A stretch of DNA of 64,000 nt, taken from assembly GCA_028692395.1 (NCBI GenBank), contig JAQUXP010000015.1, forward strand, positions 1 through 64,000, given 5' to 3'. The translations under genes and the position numbers were made by a program. The notes beneath the pieces are model-generated. The model had not been told where the DNA came from, made no database searches, and saw only the letters and a program-made list of their open reading frames with translations. Below, piece by piece: positions 16,691-26,064 of this stretch (position 1 is its first letter; each line of letters begins with the position of its first letter). This DNA is from Lachnospiraceae bacterium (GTDB lineage Bacteria > Bacillota > Clostridia > Lachnospirales > Lachnospiraceae).

Positions 16691-17392
16691 ATGGGCTATG
16701 TGGAATTATCGAAGATCACAAAGATCTATCATATGGGTGAAGTGGAGATCAGTGCCTGCGACGGGATCGATTTTTCCGTGGAAAAAGGTGAGTTTGTGAT
16801 TATTGTTGGACCCAGTGGTGCCGGAAAAACCACTGTGCTCAATATCCTGGGTGGAATGGATACTGCCACTTCCGGACGGGTGACGGTAGATGGAGCTGCT
16901 GTGGATGAGTACCGGGGCAAAAAACTGATACAGTATCGAAGAGAGGATATTGGATTCGTATTTCAGTTTTATAATCTGATGCAGAATCTGACAGCACTGG
17001 AAAATGTTGAGCTGGCTCTGCAGATCTGCAGGGAACCGCTGGATGCCAGAGAGGTGCTCACCGAGGTTGGACTGGAAGAGAGGATGGCAAACTTTCCTGC
17101 TCAGTTGTCCGGCGGCGAGCAGCAAAGAGTGGCAATTGCGAGAGCGCTGGCCAAGAATCCCAAGCTTCTTCTGTGTGACGAGCCTACCGGAGCATTGGAC
17201 TATGTGACAGGAAAAGCTATCCTCAAATTACTGCAGGACACCTGTCGAAAGCGGGGGATGACCGTCGTTGTTATCACACATAATACGGCCCTTACACCTA
17301 TGGCTGATCGGGTTATACACATCAGAAATGGCCGTGTCAGCGGTATGGAGATGAATGATCACCCCATGCCGGTGGAAGACATCGAATGGTAA
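16691..17392 (+). CDS. ABC exporter ATPase, MacB/LolD type
   Basis: The 233-residue ATPase has Walker A (GPSGAGKT), signature ([10 protein letters not shown]), Walker B ([12 protein letters not shown]) and the H-loop (VITHN). The TGALD sequence and the Q-loop QFYNLMQ are typical of MacB/LolD/SalX-type ATPases that pair with FtsX-fold permeases. Its partner is the giant permease at 17470. The start is supported by AAAGGAG. Confidence 0.92.
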   Translation: MGYVELSKITKIYHMGEVEISACDGIDFSVEKGEFVIIVGPSGAGKTTVLNILGGMDTATSGRVTVDGAAVDEYRGKKLIQYRREDIGFVFQFYNLMQNLTALENVELALQICREPLDAREVLTEVGLEERMANFPAQLSGGEQQRVAIARALAKNPKLLLCDEPTGALDYVTGKAILKLLQDTCRKRGMTVVVITHNTALTPMADRVIHIRNGRVSGMEMNDHPMPVEDIEW

Positions 17393-17469
17393 ATACTGTC
17401 TGACAGGTCGGCGCAGACACTGTGGGGCGGCAGGAAAACATGGTGCAGGATACGGAGAGGAGGTGTCCC

Positions 17470-20400
17470 ATGAAACAAAAGAAACATATGCTGATAAAGG
17501 ATTTCATGCGGGAAATACGAAAAAATGCAGGACGTTTTATCTCCATATTTTTTATTGTGGCCCTGGGGGCGGCATTTTTTGCAGGAGTCCGTTCCGCAAA
17601 ATATGATATGAAGTATTCGGCGGACACCTATTATGATCAGGCGAAGCTGATGGATTTTCGAATTATCTCTACCATGGGTCTGACAGATGAGGATCTAAGC
17701 GATATCAAAAAGGTAGAGGGTGTTTCGGCAGCCACTGGTGCATACAGCCAGGAGGTAATCTGTCAGCATTCCGACAAGGAGCTTGTGCTGAATCTGCACA
17801 CCCTGTGTGAGGGAGTCAATGAACCAACTGTGATCAGCGGTAAAATGCCGAAGAATTCACAGGAATGCATGGTTGACCAGAAGCTTTTGGACAATGGCTA
17901 TTATAAAATCGGAGATAAGGTTCGCTTTTCCTCCGGGACCTCCACAGCACTGTCAGAGAATCTGAGATACGATACATTTACCATCAGTGGAGCCTGTCTG
18001 ATGCCCCAGTATCTGGATCTTACCAGAGGAACAGGAAGTATCGGAGACGGAAGCATCGATGGATTCGCAGTTCTTTTACCGGAGGCATTTACACAGGATT
18101 ACTATACGGAGATCTATGTGCAGGTGCAGGATGCTGCACAGCTGCTCTGCTTTGGCGATGAATATACGGATAAGATCGACGTGATGACAGATCGCCTGAA
18201 GGCAATCAGTGAAGCCGCCTGTACCCGACGCTTTGAAGAATTCAAAAGTGAGGCGGATGCAAAGCTTTCGGATGCAAAGCAGCAGGTTGCAGATGCAAAA
18301 AAGAAGCTGGCGGATGCGAAAGCTACTTTGGATGACGGTGCCAGAAAGCTTGCCGAGGGCCGGCAGGAGATTGCGGACAATGAAAAGAAGCTCCAGGAGA
18401 GCCGCCAGAAGGTCACAGATGGGGAAGCCCAAATTGCCACGGCAAAGCAGACACTGGCAGATGGCCAGGACAAGATTAATAATGGCTGGGGGGATTTCGA
18501 TTCCCAGGAAGCACTGCTGAAGCAGCAGGAGGCAGTGCTGGCACAGAATCAAAGTGATTACGATTCCGGTATGCAGCTGTATCAGCAAAAGTATGCAGAG
18601 TATCAGGCGGGGGCAGAGGAGGCGGAGAATCAACTGGCTGCAGCCCAGACCCAGATTGATGCCCTGAAGCAGCAGCTGGCGGATATGGATGCTCAGATCC
18701 TGCAGCTGCAGCAGTATCTTGCTTCTCAGGGACTGGACACCTCTCCGGAATATGAGCAGCTGGTGGCAGGGCGTGAGCAGTTAAAGAGTGCGATTGATAC
18801 GGCTGAGAGTACACTGGAGGCACAAAAGAATCAGATTTATGCCCCGGAGGGACAACTGGCCCAGGGAAAAGCAGCACTGGATGCCAGCCTTTCAAAGCTT
18901 CAGGGTGCCAAGGCGGCGCTGGATCAGGGCTGGACCCAGATTGACAATGCCAAGGGACAGCTTGCGGCAGCTAAAAATCAGCTGGCGGCCAGTCAGCAGG
19001 AGATCGATGCCGGGAAGGCTAATCTGGCAGCAAAGGAGCAGGAGCTTGCCGATGCCAAAGCGCAGATTGCAGAGGGAGAAGTCAAGCTTGCTGATGCCAA
19101 AAAACAGCTGGAGGAGAAGTCGGCAGAGCTGGAGAAGGGACAGAAGGAGTATGAAGAGGAATCAGTAAAGGCGGAAAAAGAGATTGCAGATGCACAGGAG
19201 AAAATTGAGGATAATGAGGCACTGATCGCTGATACTAAGGTGCCTTCCTGGTATGTTCTGGATCGGAATAAGATTGTTTCTTATGTAAGCTATGGCATGG
19301 ATTCAGACCGTATTGGAAACATCGGAAAGGTCTTTCCGGTTATCTTCTTCCTGGTGGCGGCGCTGGTAGCACTGACCGCTATGACCCGAATGGTCGAGGA
19401 ACAGAGAACCAGCATCGGAACGCTGAAAGCGCTGGGATACAGTGACTTTGCTATCGCACTGAAGTATTTTAGCTATGCGATGCTTGCCACTGTTACGGGA
19501 AGCATCCTGGGAGTTGCCATCGGTACGGTGAGCCTTCCCTATGTGATTATTACTTCCTATCAGATCCTGTATACAGGGCTTCCCCTTTGCAAGACGCCCC
19601 TTAACGTGGATCAGGCACTGCTGGCGATTCTTGCCTCGGTGGCAAGCACGGGAATTGCAACTGTGGCGGCTTCTGTTCATGCACTGAGTGCAAAACCTGC
19701 CGAGCTTATGCGCCCTGAGGCCCCGAAGGGCGGAAGAAGGGTAATTCTCGAGCGGGTGACAATATTCTGGAAGCATCTGAACTTTACACAGAAATCCACG
19801 GTTCGAAACCTGATGCGTTATAAGAAACGCTTCTTTATGACCATTATCGGAATCGGTGGCTGTATGGCACTGATGCTGGTAGGATTTGGTCTGCAGGATT
19901 CCATCACGGTAATTGCGAAAAATCAGTACCGCAAGATCTTCACATATGATGCAACCGTGACTTTAAACACAGATGCAAAACCGGAAAAAACAAGTCAGTT
20001 GTTATCTTTTTGCGATTCCTATGAGGGAATGAAGAGCTACATGCAGGTCTACTCGAAAAGCATGGATCTGGAGCATGACGCCTATACGCAGAGTGTTACC
20101 ATGGAGGTTCCTGAAAGTATCAGTGATATCTCAGACTATCTGGTACTCAAAGACCGGGTATCCCAGAAAAACTATGCATTTCCTACGGATGGTGTTGTTC
20201 TTACAGAGAAAGCGGCCAGACAGCTGCATGTTTCTGTAGGAGATGAAATCACCATCAAAGAAGACGAAACTGCATCGGTACAGGCAAAGGTTTCACTGAT
20301 TACTGAAAATTATGTGCTGCACTATATGTATCTGACACCGGAGCTGTACAAAAAGCTTTATGGAAATGCTCCGGAGTATAACCAGATGTGGCTGAAGTAT

Positions 20401-20922
20401 CACTTTGACAACAAAAAAGATGAGACTGCCATGAGCAAGGCAATTATGAATGAAAAAGCATGCGCAGGAATCTCTTTGATGGATGATCGGATAGAAGATA
20501 TTGACTATATGCTCGAAGCTTTGAACCTGGTTATGTATGTGCTGATTATATCAGCGGGACTTTTGGCATTCGTGGTGCTTTATAATCTGAACAGCATTAA
20601 CATCACGGAGCGTAAGCGGGAGCTTGCGACACTGAAGGTACTGGGCTTCTATGATAATGAAGTAGGTGCTTATGTATACCGTGAAAATATCCTGCTTACG
20701 CTGATTGGAATTGCAGTGGGTGCCGTGATGGGAATCTTTTTGCATCAGTTTGTGATACAGACAGTTGAGGTAGCGGAGATGATGTTTGGACGTCAGATCC
20801 GCCCCATCAGCTTTCTGTACAGTGGACTGCTGACATTTGCATTTTCCGTGATTGTTAATTTTATGATGTCCTACCGACTTAAAAAAATCGATATGATTGA
20901 ATCTCTTAAGAGCGTGGAGTAA
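17470..20922 (+). CDS. Giant FtsX-type ABC permease with long coiled-coil stalk
   Basis: The 1150-residue membrane protein has an N-terminal helix, an extracellular domain (about 45-240), and a long coiled coil (about 245-595) built from heptad-like repeats such as KLADAKATL, LADGQDKI and ELADAKAQI. Three FtsX helices (about 620-760) and a second extracellular domain with a C-terminal three-helix FtsX unit follow. It belongs to the type VII ABC (MacB-like) mechanotransmission class, which does not move substrate through the membrane but pulls on extracellular partners. Start 17470 follows GAGAGGAGG. It ends 17 bp inside the convergent nagA gene. The substrate is unknown. Confidence 0.88.
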   Translation: MKQKKHMLIKDFMREIRKNAGRFISIFFIVALGAAFFAGVRSAKYDMKYSADTYYDQAKLMDFRIISTMGLTDEDLSDIKKVEGVSAATGAYSQEVICQHSDKELVLNLHTLCEGVNEPTVISGKMPKNSQECMVDQKLLDNGYYKIGDKVRFSSGTSTALSENLRYDTFTISGACLMPQYLDLTRGTGSIGDGSIDGFAVLLPEAFTQDYYTEIYVQVQDAAQLLCFGDEYTDKIDVMTDRLKAISEAACTRRFEEFKSEADAKLSDAKQQVADAKKKLADAKATLDDGARKLAEGRQEIADNEKKLQESRQKVTDGEAQIATAKQTLADGQDKINNGWGDFDSQEALLKQQEAVLAQNQSDYDSGMQLYQQKYAEYQAGAEEAENQLAAAQTQIDALKQQLADMDAQILQLQQYLASQGLDTSPEYEQLVAGREQLKSAIDTAESTLEAQKNQIYAPEGQLAQGKAALDASLSKLQGAKAALDQGWTQIDNAKGQLAAAKNQLAASQQEIDAGKANLAAKEQELADAKAQIAEGEVKLADAKKQLEEKSAELEKGQKEYEEESVKAEKEIADAQEKIEDNEALIADTKVPSWYVLDRNKIVSYVSYGMDSDRIGNIGKVFPVIFFLVAALVALTAMTRMVEEQRTSIGTLKALGYSDFAIALKYFSYAMLATVTGSILGVAIGTVSLPYVIITSYQILYTGLPLCKTPLNVDQALLAILASVASTGIATVAASVHALSAKPAELMRPEAPKGGRRVILERVTIFWKHLNFTQKSTVRNLMRYKKRFFMTIIGIGGCMALMLVGFGLQDSITVIAKNQYRKIFTYDATVTLNTDAKPEKTSQLLSFCDSYEGMKSYMQVYSKSMDLEHDAYTQSVTMEVPESISDISDYLVLKDRVSQKNYAFPTDGVVLTEKAARQLHVSVGDEITIKEDETASVQAKVSLITENYVLHYMYLTPELYKKLYGNAPEYNQMWLKYHFDNKKDETAMSKAIMNEKACAGISLMDDRIEDIDYMLEALNLVMYVLIISAGLLAFVVLYNLNSINITERKRELATLKVLGFYDNEVGAYVYRENILLTLIGIAVGAVMGIFLHQFVIQTVEVAEMMFGRQIRPISFLYSGLLTFAFSVIVNFMMSYRLKKIDMIESLKSVE

Positions 20923-22033
20923 TCACTTTACCGCCCTGGATGATATGAACAAGCTGCAGATCCTTATCCAGCAGGAGAAGGTCTGCGGCTTTTCCTGTTT
21001 CGATGCTGCCATAGTGATCATAGATTCCTGCGGCTTTTGCAGAGTTGACAGCGGCTGCCTTTACTGCACTTTTCAGGGGAACGTTCATCCTGAGGACTGC
21101 TGTTCGCAGGCAGTTTAAGAGGTTGGTGGCAGAACCGGCGATAGTTCCGTCTGCAAGAGTGGCACGGGGACCAGTTACTTTAACAGCCTGTCCACCAAGT
21201 GCATAATCACCATCTTCCAGTCCTGTTGCCATCATACTGTCACTGATCAGGATGACACGGTCATCGCCAAAAAGCTGAAAGGTTGCCCGTACAACAGAAG
21301 GATGAATATGGATTCCATCACAGATCAGCTCAACCCTGGTATGCGGGTGGTCAAAGGCGGCACCGATCACACCGGGAGCACGGTGGGAGAAGGGCGGCAT
21401 GGCATTATAAAGATGCGTGATCTGACGTGCACCTTTTTCCAGAGCCAGGCTGGCAGTCTCGTAATCTGCAGTAGTATGAGCGATAGAGATGCCCACCTCA
21501 TCCTTTAGTTCTTCGATAAAATCCATGGAATGTGCTTCTTCCGGGGCGATGTCCACCAGCTTTACAAGGTTGCCGGAGGCTGCCTGGATACGGCGGAACA
21601 TGTCAATATCCGGTGTGTGGATATAAGCGGGATTCTGCGCACCCTTCTTTTCCATGGAGATAAAGGGTCCTTCCATGTTAATGCCCAGAAGCCGTGCGCC
21701 TTTTTCATTCCGGTGGGCTTTGGCGGCTTTTGCAATCTCCGTCAGTTTTTCTTCTCCATAGGTCATGGTTGCCGGAACCATCGATGTGACACCATTTGCC
21801 AGCTCGTAGTCCGCAATCGCCTGGATTGCTTCCTCTGTACCATCGCAGAAGTCATAGCCTGCACAGCCATGAAAGTGTACATCCGTAAGTCCCGGAATCG
21901 CATAGAGCCCATCGGCATCCAGCACCGTGGACTCGGAAGCTGCACTGTGGGCAAATGTATCATTTTCAATATAAAGATCTTTTTTTTCAAATGTTCCCTC
22001 GGGGTTAAAAACTGCTGCACCTTTAATTATCAT
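20906..22033 (-). CDS. nagA: N-acetylglucosamine-6-phosphate deacetylase
   Basis: The 375-residue amidohydrolase converts GlcNAc-6-P to GlcN-6-P and acetate, feeding amino sugars to glycolysis or wall synthesis. Metal site DVHFHG (His53, His55), the HLYNAMPPFSHR substrate loop, and the catalytic Asp in ISDSMMATG are present. I set the start at 22033, behind CAGGGAGG; the much longer in-frame extension upstream is not protein-like. NagB is not adjacent. The 3' end overlaps the ABC permease by 17 bp in convergent orientation, so each gene's end is inside the other. Confidence 0.93.
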   Translation of the reverse strand: MIIKGAAVFNPEGTFEKKDLYIENDTFAHSAASESTVLDADGLYAIPGLTDVHFHGCAGYDFCDGTEEAIQAIADYELANGVTSMVPATMTYGEEKLTEIAKAAKAHRNEKGARLLGINMEGPFISMEKKGAQNPAYIHTPDIDMFRRIQAASGNLVKLVDIAPEEAHSMDFIEELKDEVGISIAHTTADYETASLALEKGARQITHLYNAMPPFSHRAPGVIGAAFDHPHTRVELICDGIHIHPSVVRATFQLFGDDRVILISDSMMATGLEDGDYALGGQAVKVTGPRATLADGTIAGSATNLLNCLRTAVLRMNVPLKSAVKAAAVNSAKAAGIYDHYGSIETGKAADLLLLDKDLQLVHIIQGGKVITPRS

Positions 22034-22279
22034 ATAAAAATCCTCCCTGTTAAATCGCTGCAAATGTTTCTGATAAGATAAGTATAGTATACTCTCCAAA
22101 TTATGAAACTGCTTTCTTTTTTCGGTGGATGCCACCGGATGAAAAAAGATTAGACAAAAGCGCTGGGGTTTTGCAGGAAATAGGGGCAGGTTATACGATG
22201 AAACTACTGGCGTATTTGATATACCGGTAGTATAATTATGATGATAACGCACATGGCTGCGATATGATTTGGAGGAAGT

Positions 22280-25200
22280 ATGATGGACGGGCAGAAGATT
22301 ATTCTGGTGATAGATGATATAGAGATGAATCGCAATATTCTGCGTATTTCTTTTCAGGAGGAATGCAAGGTTATAGAAGCTGAAAACGGTTTGGAAGGAC
22401 TTGCTATTCTGGAAAAAACAGAAGTGGATCTCATTATCACAGATATTATGATGGACGAGATGGATGGGTACGAGCTGATTAAATGGGTGCGTGCCAGCGC
22501 AAAGTATGAGAATGTGCCTATTGTTGCAATTACGGAGCATGACGAGGTTGTTCAGCAGCGGGTACTGGCTCTGGGAGCGGATGAATTCATCTGCAAGCCT
22601 TTTGTAGCACGATCCTTAAGAAGCTGCGTGGAAGGTATTTTATTTGGAGATCGAATTAAATCGAAGATCGATCAGTTTCATCTGGTATTCGATCAAAATC
22701 CAATTCCATTTGTGCTGTATCATCTGCATGTTGATCATCAGGGAGAATATACGGATTATTCCGTCGCCTATGCCAACAAGGCGGTGCAGAAACTGTTGGA
22801 TATAAGCGAGCAGCAGCTTGAGAACCAGAGAGTCTCACCAGTTGTTCAGGAAAAGCTGGCTATGCTGATAAAGGCGAATGAGTCAGACCAGCAGGTGCGG
22901 GAGATTCACTATGACAGACATTGTGAGAAGTATCTGGATATCACAGCTTACCGTGAGTCCGAAGGTTATATTGCTTTTGTAATGATAGATGTTACGATGC
23001 AGGAGCGGGCACGTCAGGCAATTGCGTCTGAGCTGTCATTTTTGGAAAATGCCAGAGGAAACAGCCTTCTGGGAAAATGCAGAGCCAATGTTTCAAAAGA
23101 TCGGGTGGACAATTATTCAGGTGAAACCAGCCTTTTGATTACAGCGGAAAATCCGGTGTATTCGGTAGCTGTTCATAATATAGAAAATCTTTGTGCCACC
23201 AGGGAGATGGGACAAAAGATTCATGAGGTCATGATGCCCCAGCAGCTGATCAAGGCATATGCGGACGGAAAACGTGAATTGAAGATTGATTACATGAGGA
23301 AGATGTCAGATGGTACTTTTCTGTGGGTATCAACCGTGGTGAAGATTTATGAGGATCCGGAAAACCAGGAAGTGATGTGCTTTATGTACACCTATGATGT
23401 GGATCAGGAAAAGACCATGCAGATGATCGTGGATCATGTGATGGAATCGGAATTCGATATGATGGGACTTCTTCATGTACAGAACAGTCTCCTTCACTGT
23501 GTAAGAGCCTCTGAGATGGAGCAGCAGATTCACATTGGGGCAGATGTGGAATACAGTACCGGGATGAAGGCTTATGTAGAGAACTTTATAGCAGAAGATC
23601 AAAAGGAGGAAGCCAGGGAAAAACTCAGCCTGGATTGTATCCAGATGGAACTGCAGAAAAGGGCAGTGTATTCCGTGACTTATCCGGTGCACTTTCGTGG
23701 ACAGTCTTACCAGAAAAAGTGGGAGTTTTCTTATCTGGGAGACAGCCAGGAGGTTATTATTTTCACAAGATCAGATCTGTCTGATCTCTTCGAGGAACAG
23801 GAGCGTCAGCGGGAAACTCTGCGTTATGCACTGCTGAGAGCCGAGCAGGCAAGTAATGCAAAGACAGACTTTTTATCTCATATGAGTCACGAGATCCGTA
23901 CCCCGATGAATGCGATTATCGGTATGAGCACACTGGCAGCTCAATGTGTCAATGATCCGGTTCAGGTGGCAGAGTGTATCTCAAAAGTAGGTATTTCAGC
24001 CAGATTTCTGCTCTCATTGATCAATGATATTCTGGACATGTCCCGCATCGAAAGTGGTAAAGTGATACTGAAAAATGAACAGTTTATCTTTGATGAGCTG
24101 GTTGGCAAGGTAAACGCAATTATTCACAATCAGGCCAGGGAAAAGGGCGTGGATTATGAGTGCGTGATCACCAGCTTTCTGGATACCACTTATATCGGAG
24201 ATGAACTGAAGCTGCAGCAGATCTTTGTAAATCTCCTGGGGAATGCGATTAAATTCACCCCGGCAGGAGGCAGGACCCAGTTTATTATTCACCAGAATAA
24301 GGTGGAAAATGGCAGGGCATACATGACATTTACGGTAAATGATACGGGAATCGGAATCAGCGAAGAATTCCAGAAGAAGATGTTTGAGCCATTTGAACAG
24401 GAAAATCATGGAACTACGGCACTTTATCAGGGAACAGGTCTTGGGCTTGCCATCTGTAAAAATCTTGTGGATATGATGGGCGGAACGATTACGGTCAACA
24501 GCATTGAGGGCGTGGGAACGGAGATTTCCATTAATATAATACTTGATATAAGCCCGGATGAACAGGAGTACAGACTGCCGGAGGATCTGCATCTGGAAAA
24601 AATGCAGGCACTTGTGGTGGATGATGATGTACTGATCTGTGAAAATACACAGCATATTCTGCAGGAGATGGGCATGCGCACGGAATGGGTTTCCAGTGGA
24701 AAGCAGGCAGTAGCACTGATAGAAGAGCGAAAACAGAAAAATCATTATTTTGACATTGTACTCCTGGATTGGAGAATGCCGGATATGGACGGAATTGAGA
24801 CGGCAAGGCATATCAGGGAGATTGTAGGTCCCGATATAACGATTATAGTGATTACCGCCTATGACTGGGTATCGATTGAGCAGGAAGCCAGGGCAGCAGG
24901 GGTCAATTTACTGATTAATAAACCCCTTTTCCGATCAACACTGACGTCCGCATTTCACAGAATCTTTGTGGATAAAGCAAGGAAAGAGGAAAATGTGCAG
25001 CCTCAGGACTATGATTTTACTGACAGACATATCCTTATGGTTGAGGATCATATTCTTAATGTGGAAGTGGCCAGAAGATTACTGCAGAGCAAGCATGCGC
25101 AGGTGGATGTGGCGGAGAACGGACTGCGGGCGATTGAGCTTTTCACGAAATCTGCGGAAAACTATTATGATGCGATTCTGATGGACATTCGGATGCCTGT

Positions 25201-25438
25201 TATGGATGGACTGACCTCTGCCCGGGCAATTCGTCATCTGCAAAATAAGGACTCTTTGACAGTACCGATTATTGCCATGAGTGCAAATGCATTTGAAGAG
25301 GATGTAGAGAAGTCCAGGGCGGCAGGTATGAATGCACATCTGGCAAAGCCAATCGAACCAAACCTGCTTTATATGACACTGGATCGGTTTTTCTTGCAAA
25401 AGCGGTGTAACGGGGCAGTGGTGGAAAACGAAAAATAA
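22280..25438 (+). CDS. Hybrid sensor histidine kinase with three receiver domains
   Basis: The 1052-residue cytoplasmic hybrid kinase has no membrane segment. Order: receiver 1 (residues 5-120, phospho-Asp55 in ITDIMMDEMDG), two PAS-like sensing regions (about 130-500), HisKA (His near 536 in SHMSHEIRTPMNA), HATPase (NDTGIGI, GTGLGLAI), receiver 2 (Asp near 830, LLDWRMP) and receiver 3 (Asp near 968, LMDIRMP). An N-terminal receiver means it is itself likely phosphorylated by another kinase, making it a relay hub. No output regulator lies beside it. The RBS is TTTGGAGGAAG. Expressed divergently from nagA. Confidence 0.9.
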   Translation: MMDGQKIILVIDDIEMNRNILRISFQEECKVIEAENGLEGLAILEKTEVDLIITDIMMDEMDGYELIKWVRASAKYENVPIVAITEHDEVVQQRVLALGADEFICKPFVARSLRSCVEGILFGDRIKSKIDQFHLVFDQNPIPFVLYHLHVDHQGEYTDYSVAYANKAVQKLLDISEQQLENQRVSPVVQEKLAMLIKANESDQQVREIHYDRHCEKYLDITAYRESEGYIAFVMIDVTMQERARQAIASELSFLENARGNSLLGKCRANVSKDRVDNYSGETSLLITAENPVYSVAVHNIENLCATREMGQKIHEVMMPQQLIKAYADGKRELKIDYMRKMSDGTFLWVSTVVKIYEDPENQEVMCFMYTYDVDQEKTMQMIVDHVMESEFDMMGLLHVQNSLLHCVRASEMEQQIHIGADVEYSTGMKAYVENFIAEDQKEEAREKLSLDCIQMELQKRAVYSVTYPVHFRGQSYQKKWEFSYLGDSQEVIIFTRSDLSDLFEEQERQRETLRYALLRAEQASNAKTDFLSHMSHEIRTPMNAIIGMSTLAAQCVNDPVQVAECISKVGISARFLLSLINDILDMSRIESGKVILKNEQFIFDELVGKVNAIIHNQAREKGVDYECVITSFLDTTYIGDELKLQQIFVNLLGNAIKFTPAGGRTQFIIHQNKVENGRAYMTFTVNDTGIGISEEFQKKMFEPFEQENHGTTALYQGTGLGLAICKNLVDMMGGTITVNSIEGVGTEISINIILDISPDEQEYRLPEDLHLEKMQALVVDDDVLICENTQHILQEMGMRTEWVSSGKQAVALIEERKQKNHYFDIVLLDWRMPDMDGIETARHIREIVGPDITIIVITAYDWVSIEQEARAAGVNLLINKPLFRSTLTSAFHRIFVDKARKEENVQPQDYDFTDRHILMVEDHILNVEVARRLLQSKHAQVDVAENGLRAIELFTKSAENYYDAILMDIRMPVMDGLTSARAIRHLQNKDSLTVPIIAMSANAFEEDVEKSRAAGMNAHLAKPIEPNLLYMTLDRFFLQKRCNGAVVENEK

Positions 25439-25518
25439 ATCAGCATAAACCAGGGCGGATGGTTCTGAAAAGAGTAATGTTGTACTACATTGAAAGGAAG
25501 AGCTTTTGCGAGGTAGCG

Positions 25519-26055
25519 ATGATGCAGCTGCTTATGTACCTTTCACAGATGTTAATTCCCCTGGTGATCTTTGGCGTACTGGGTTATGCAGGGCTGCAGA
25601 GAAGAAACAGCTATGAGGATTTTACAGAAGGGGCAAAAGAGGGACTTCGGATTGTCGTGGGGATATTGCCCACACTGATCGGGCTTTTGACAGCAGTGGG
25701 CGTTCTTCGGGCATCCGGGTTTCTGGATATGACTGCGGGAGGGATAGGTAAGCTGCTGGGACATCTTAGGGTTCCCTCTGAGCTGGTGCCGCTGGCGATT
25801 GTAAAGATGTTTTCCTCCTCTGCGGCAACAGGTCTTCTTTTGGATCTGTATAAAAAGTGTGGAACAGATTCCTATGCGGGACTTGCAGCTTCTATCGCCC
25901 TGTCCTGTACAGAGACCATCTTTTATACTATGTCGGTGTACTTTGCTGCCGCAAAGGTGACAAAGACAAGATGGACGCTGGCAGGAGCACTTCTCGCCAC
26001 CGGAGCGGGACTTTGTATGGCGGTAGTGCTGGCAGGACTTATGCAGACCGGATGA
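25519..26055 (+). CDS. spmB: Spore maturation protein B
   Basis: The 178-residue Gate-domain membrane protein is the same length as Bacillus SpmB. Motifs GILPTLIGLLTAVGVLRASG and MFSSSAATGLLLDLY are typical. The upstream in-frame ATG/GTG starts are rejected since the 25519 start restores the family length and has GAGGTAG before it. It lies 19.8 kb from spmA, its usual operon partner, with an unrelated kinase gene as upstream neighbour. Confidence 0.9.
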   Translation: MMQLLMYLSQMLIPLVIFGVLGYAGLQRRNSYEDFTEGAKEGLRIVVGILPTLIGLLTAVGVLRASGFLDMTAGGIGKLLGHLRVPSELVPLAIVKMFSSSAATGLLLDLYKKCGTDSYAGLAASIALSCTETIFYTMSVYFAAAKVTKTRWTLAGALLATGAGLCMAVVLAGLMQTG

Positions 26056-26064
26056 AACGCTGTA

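Noticed and set aside
18076-18633. Minus-strand Leu/Cys/Ile-rich ORFs over the coiled coil
   Set aside because: They arise from reverse reading of the Lys/Ala/Asp/Gln repeat codons and look membrane-like only for that reason.
20906-22540. 544-residue reading of nagA
   Set aside because: The extra N-terminal part lies over the kinase's 5' region, is not protein-like, and the ATG at 22033 has a strong ribosome site and the family start.
24014-24811. 265-codon minus-strand ORF in the hybrid kinase
   Set aside because: Antisense shadow of the HisKA/HATPase region; no start signal or domain.
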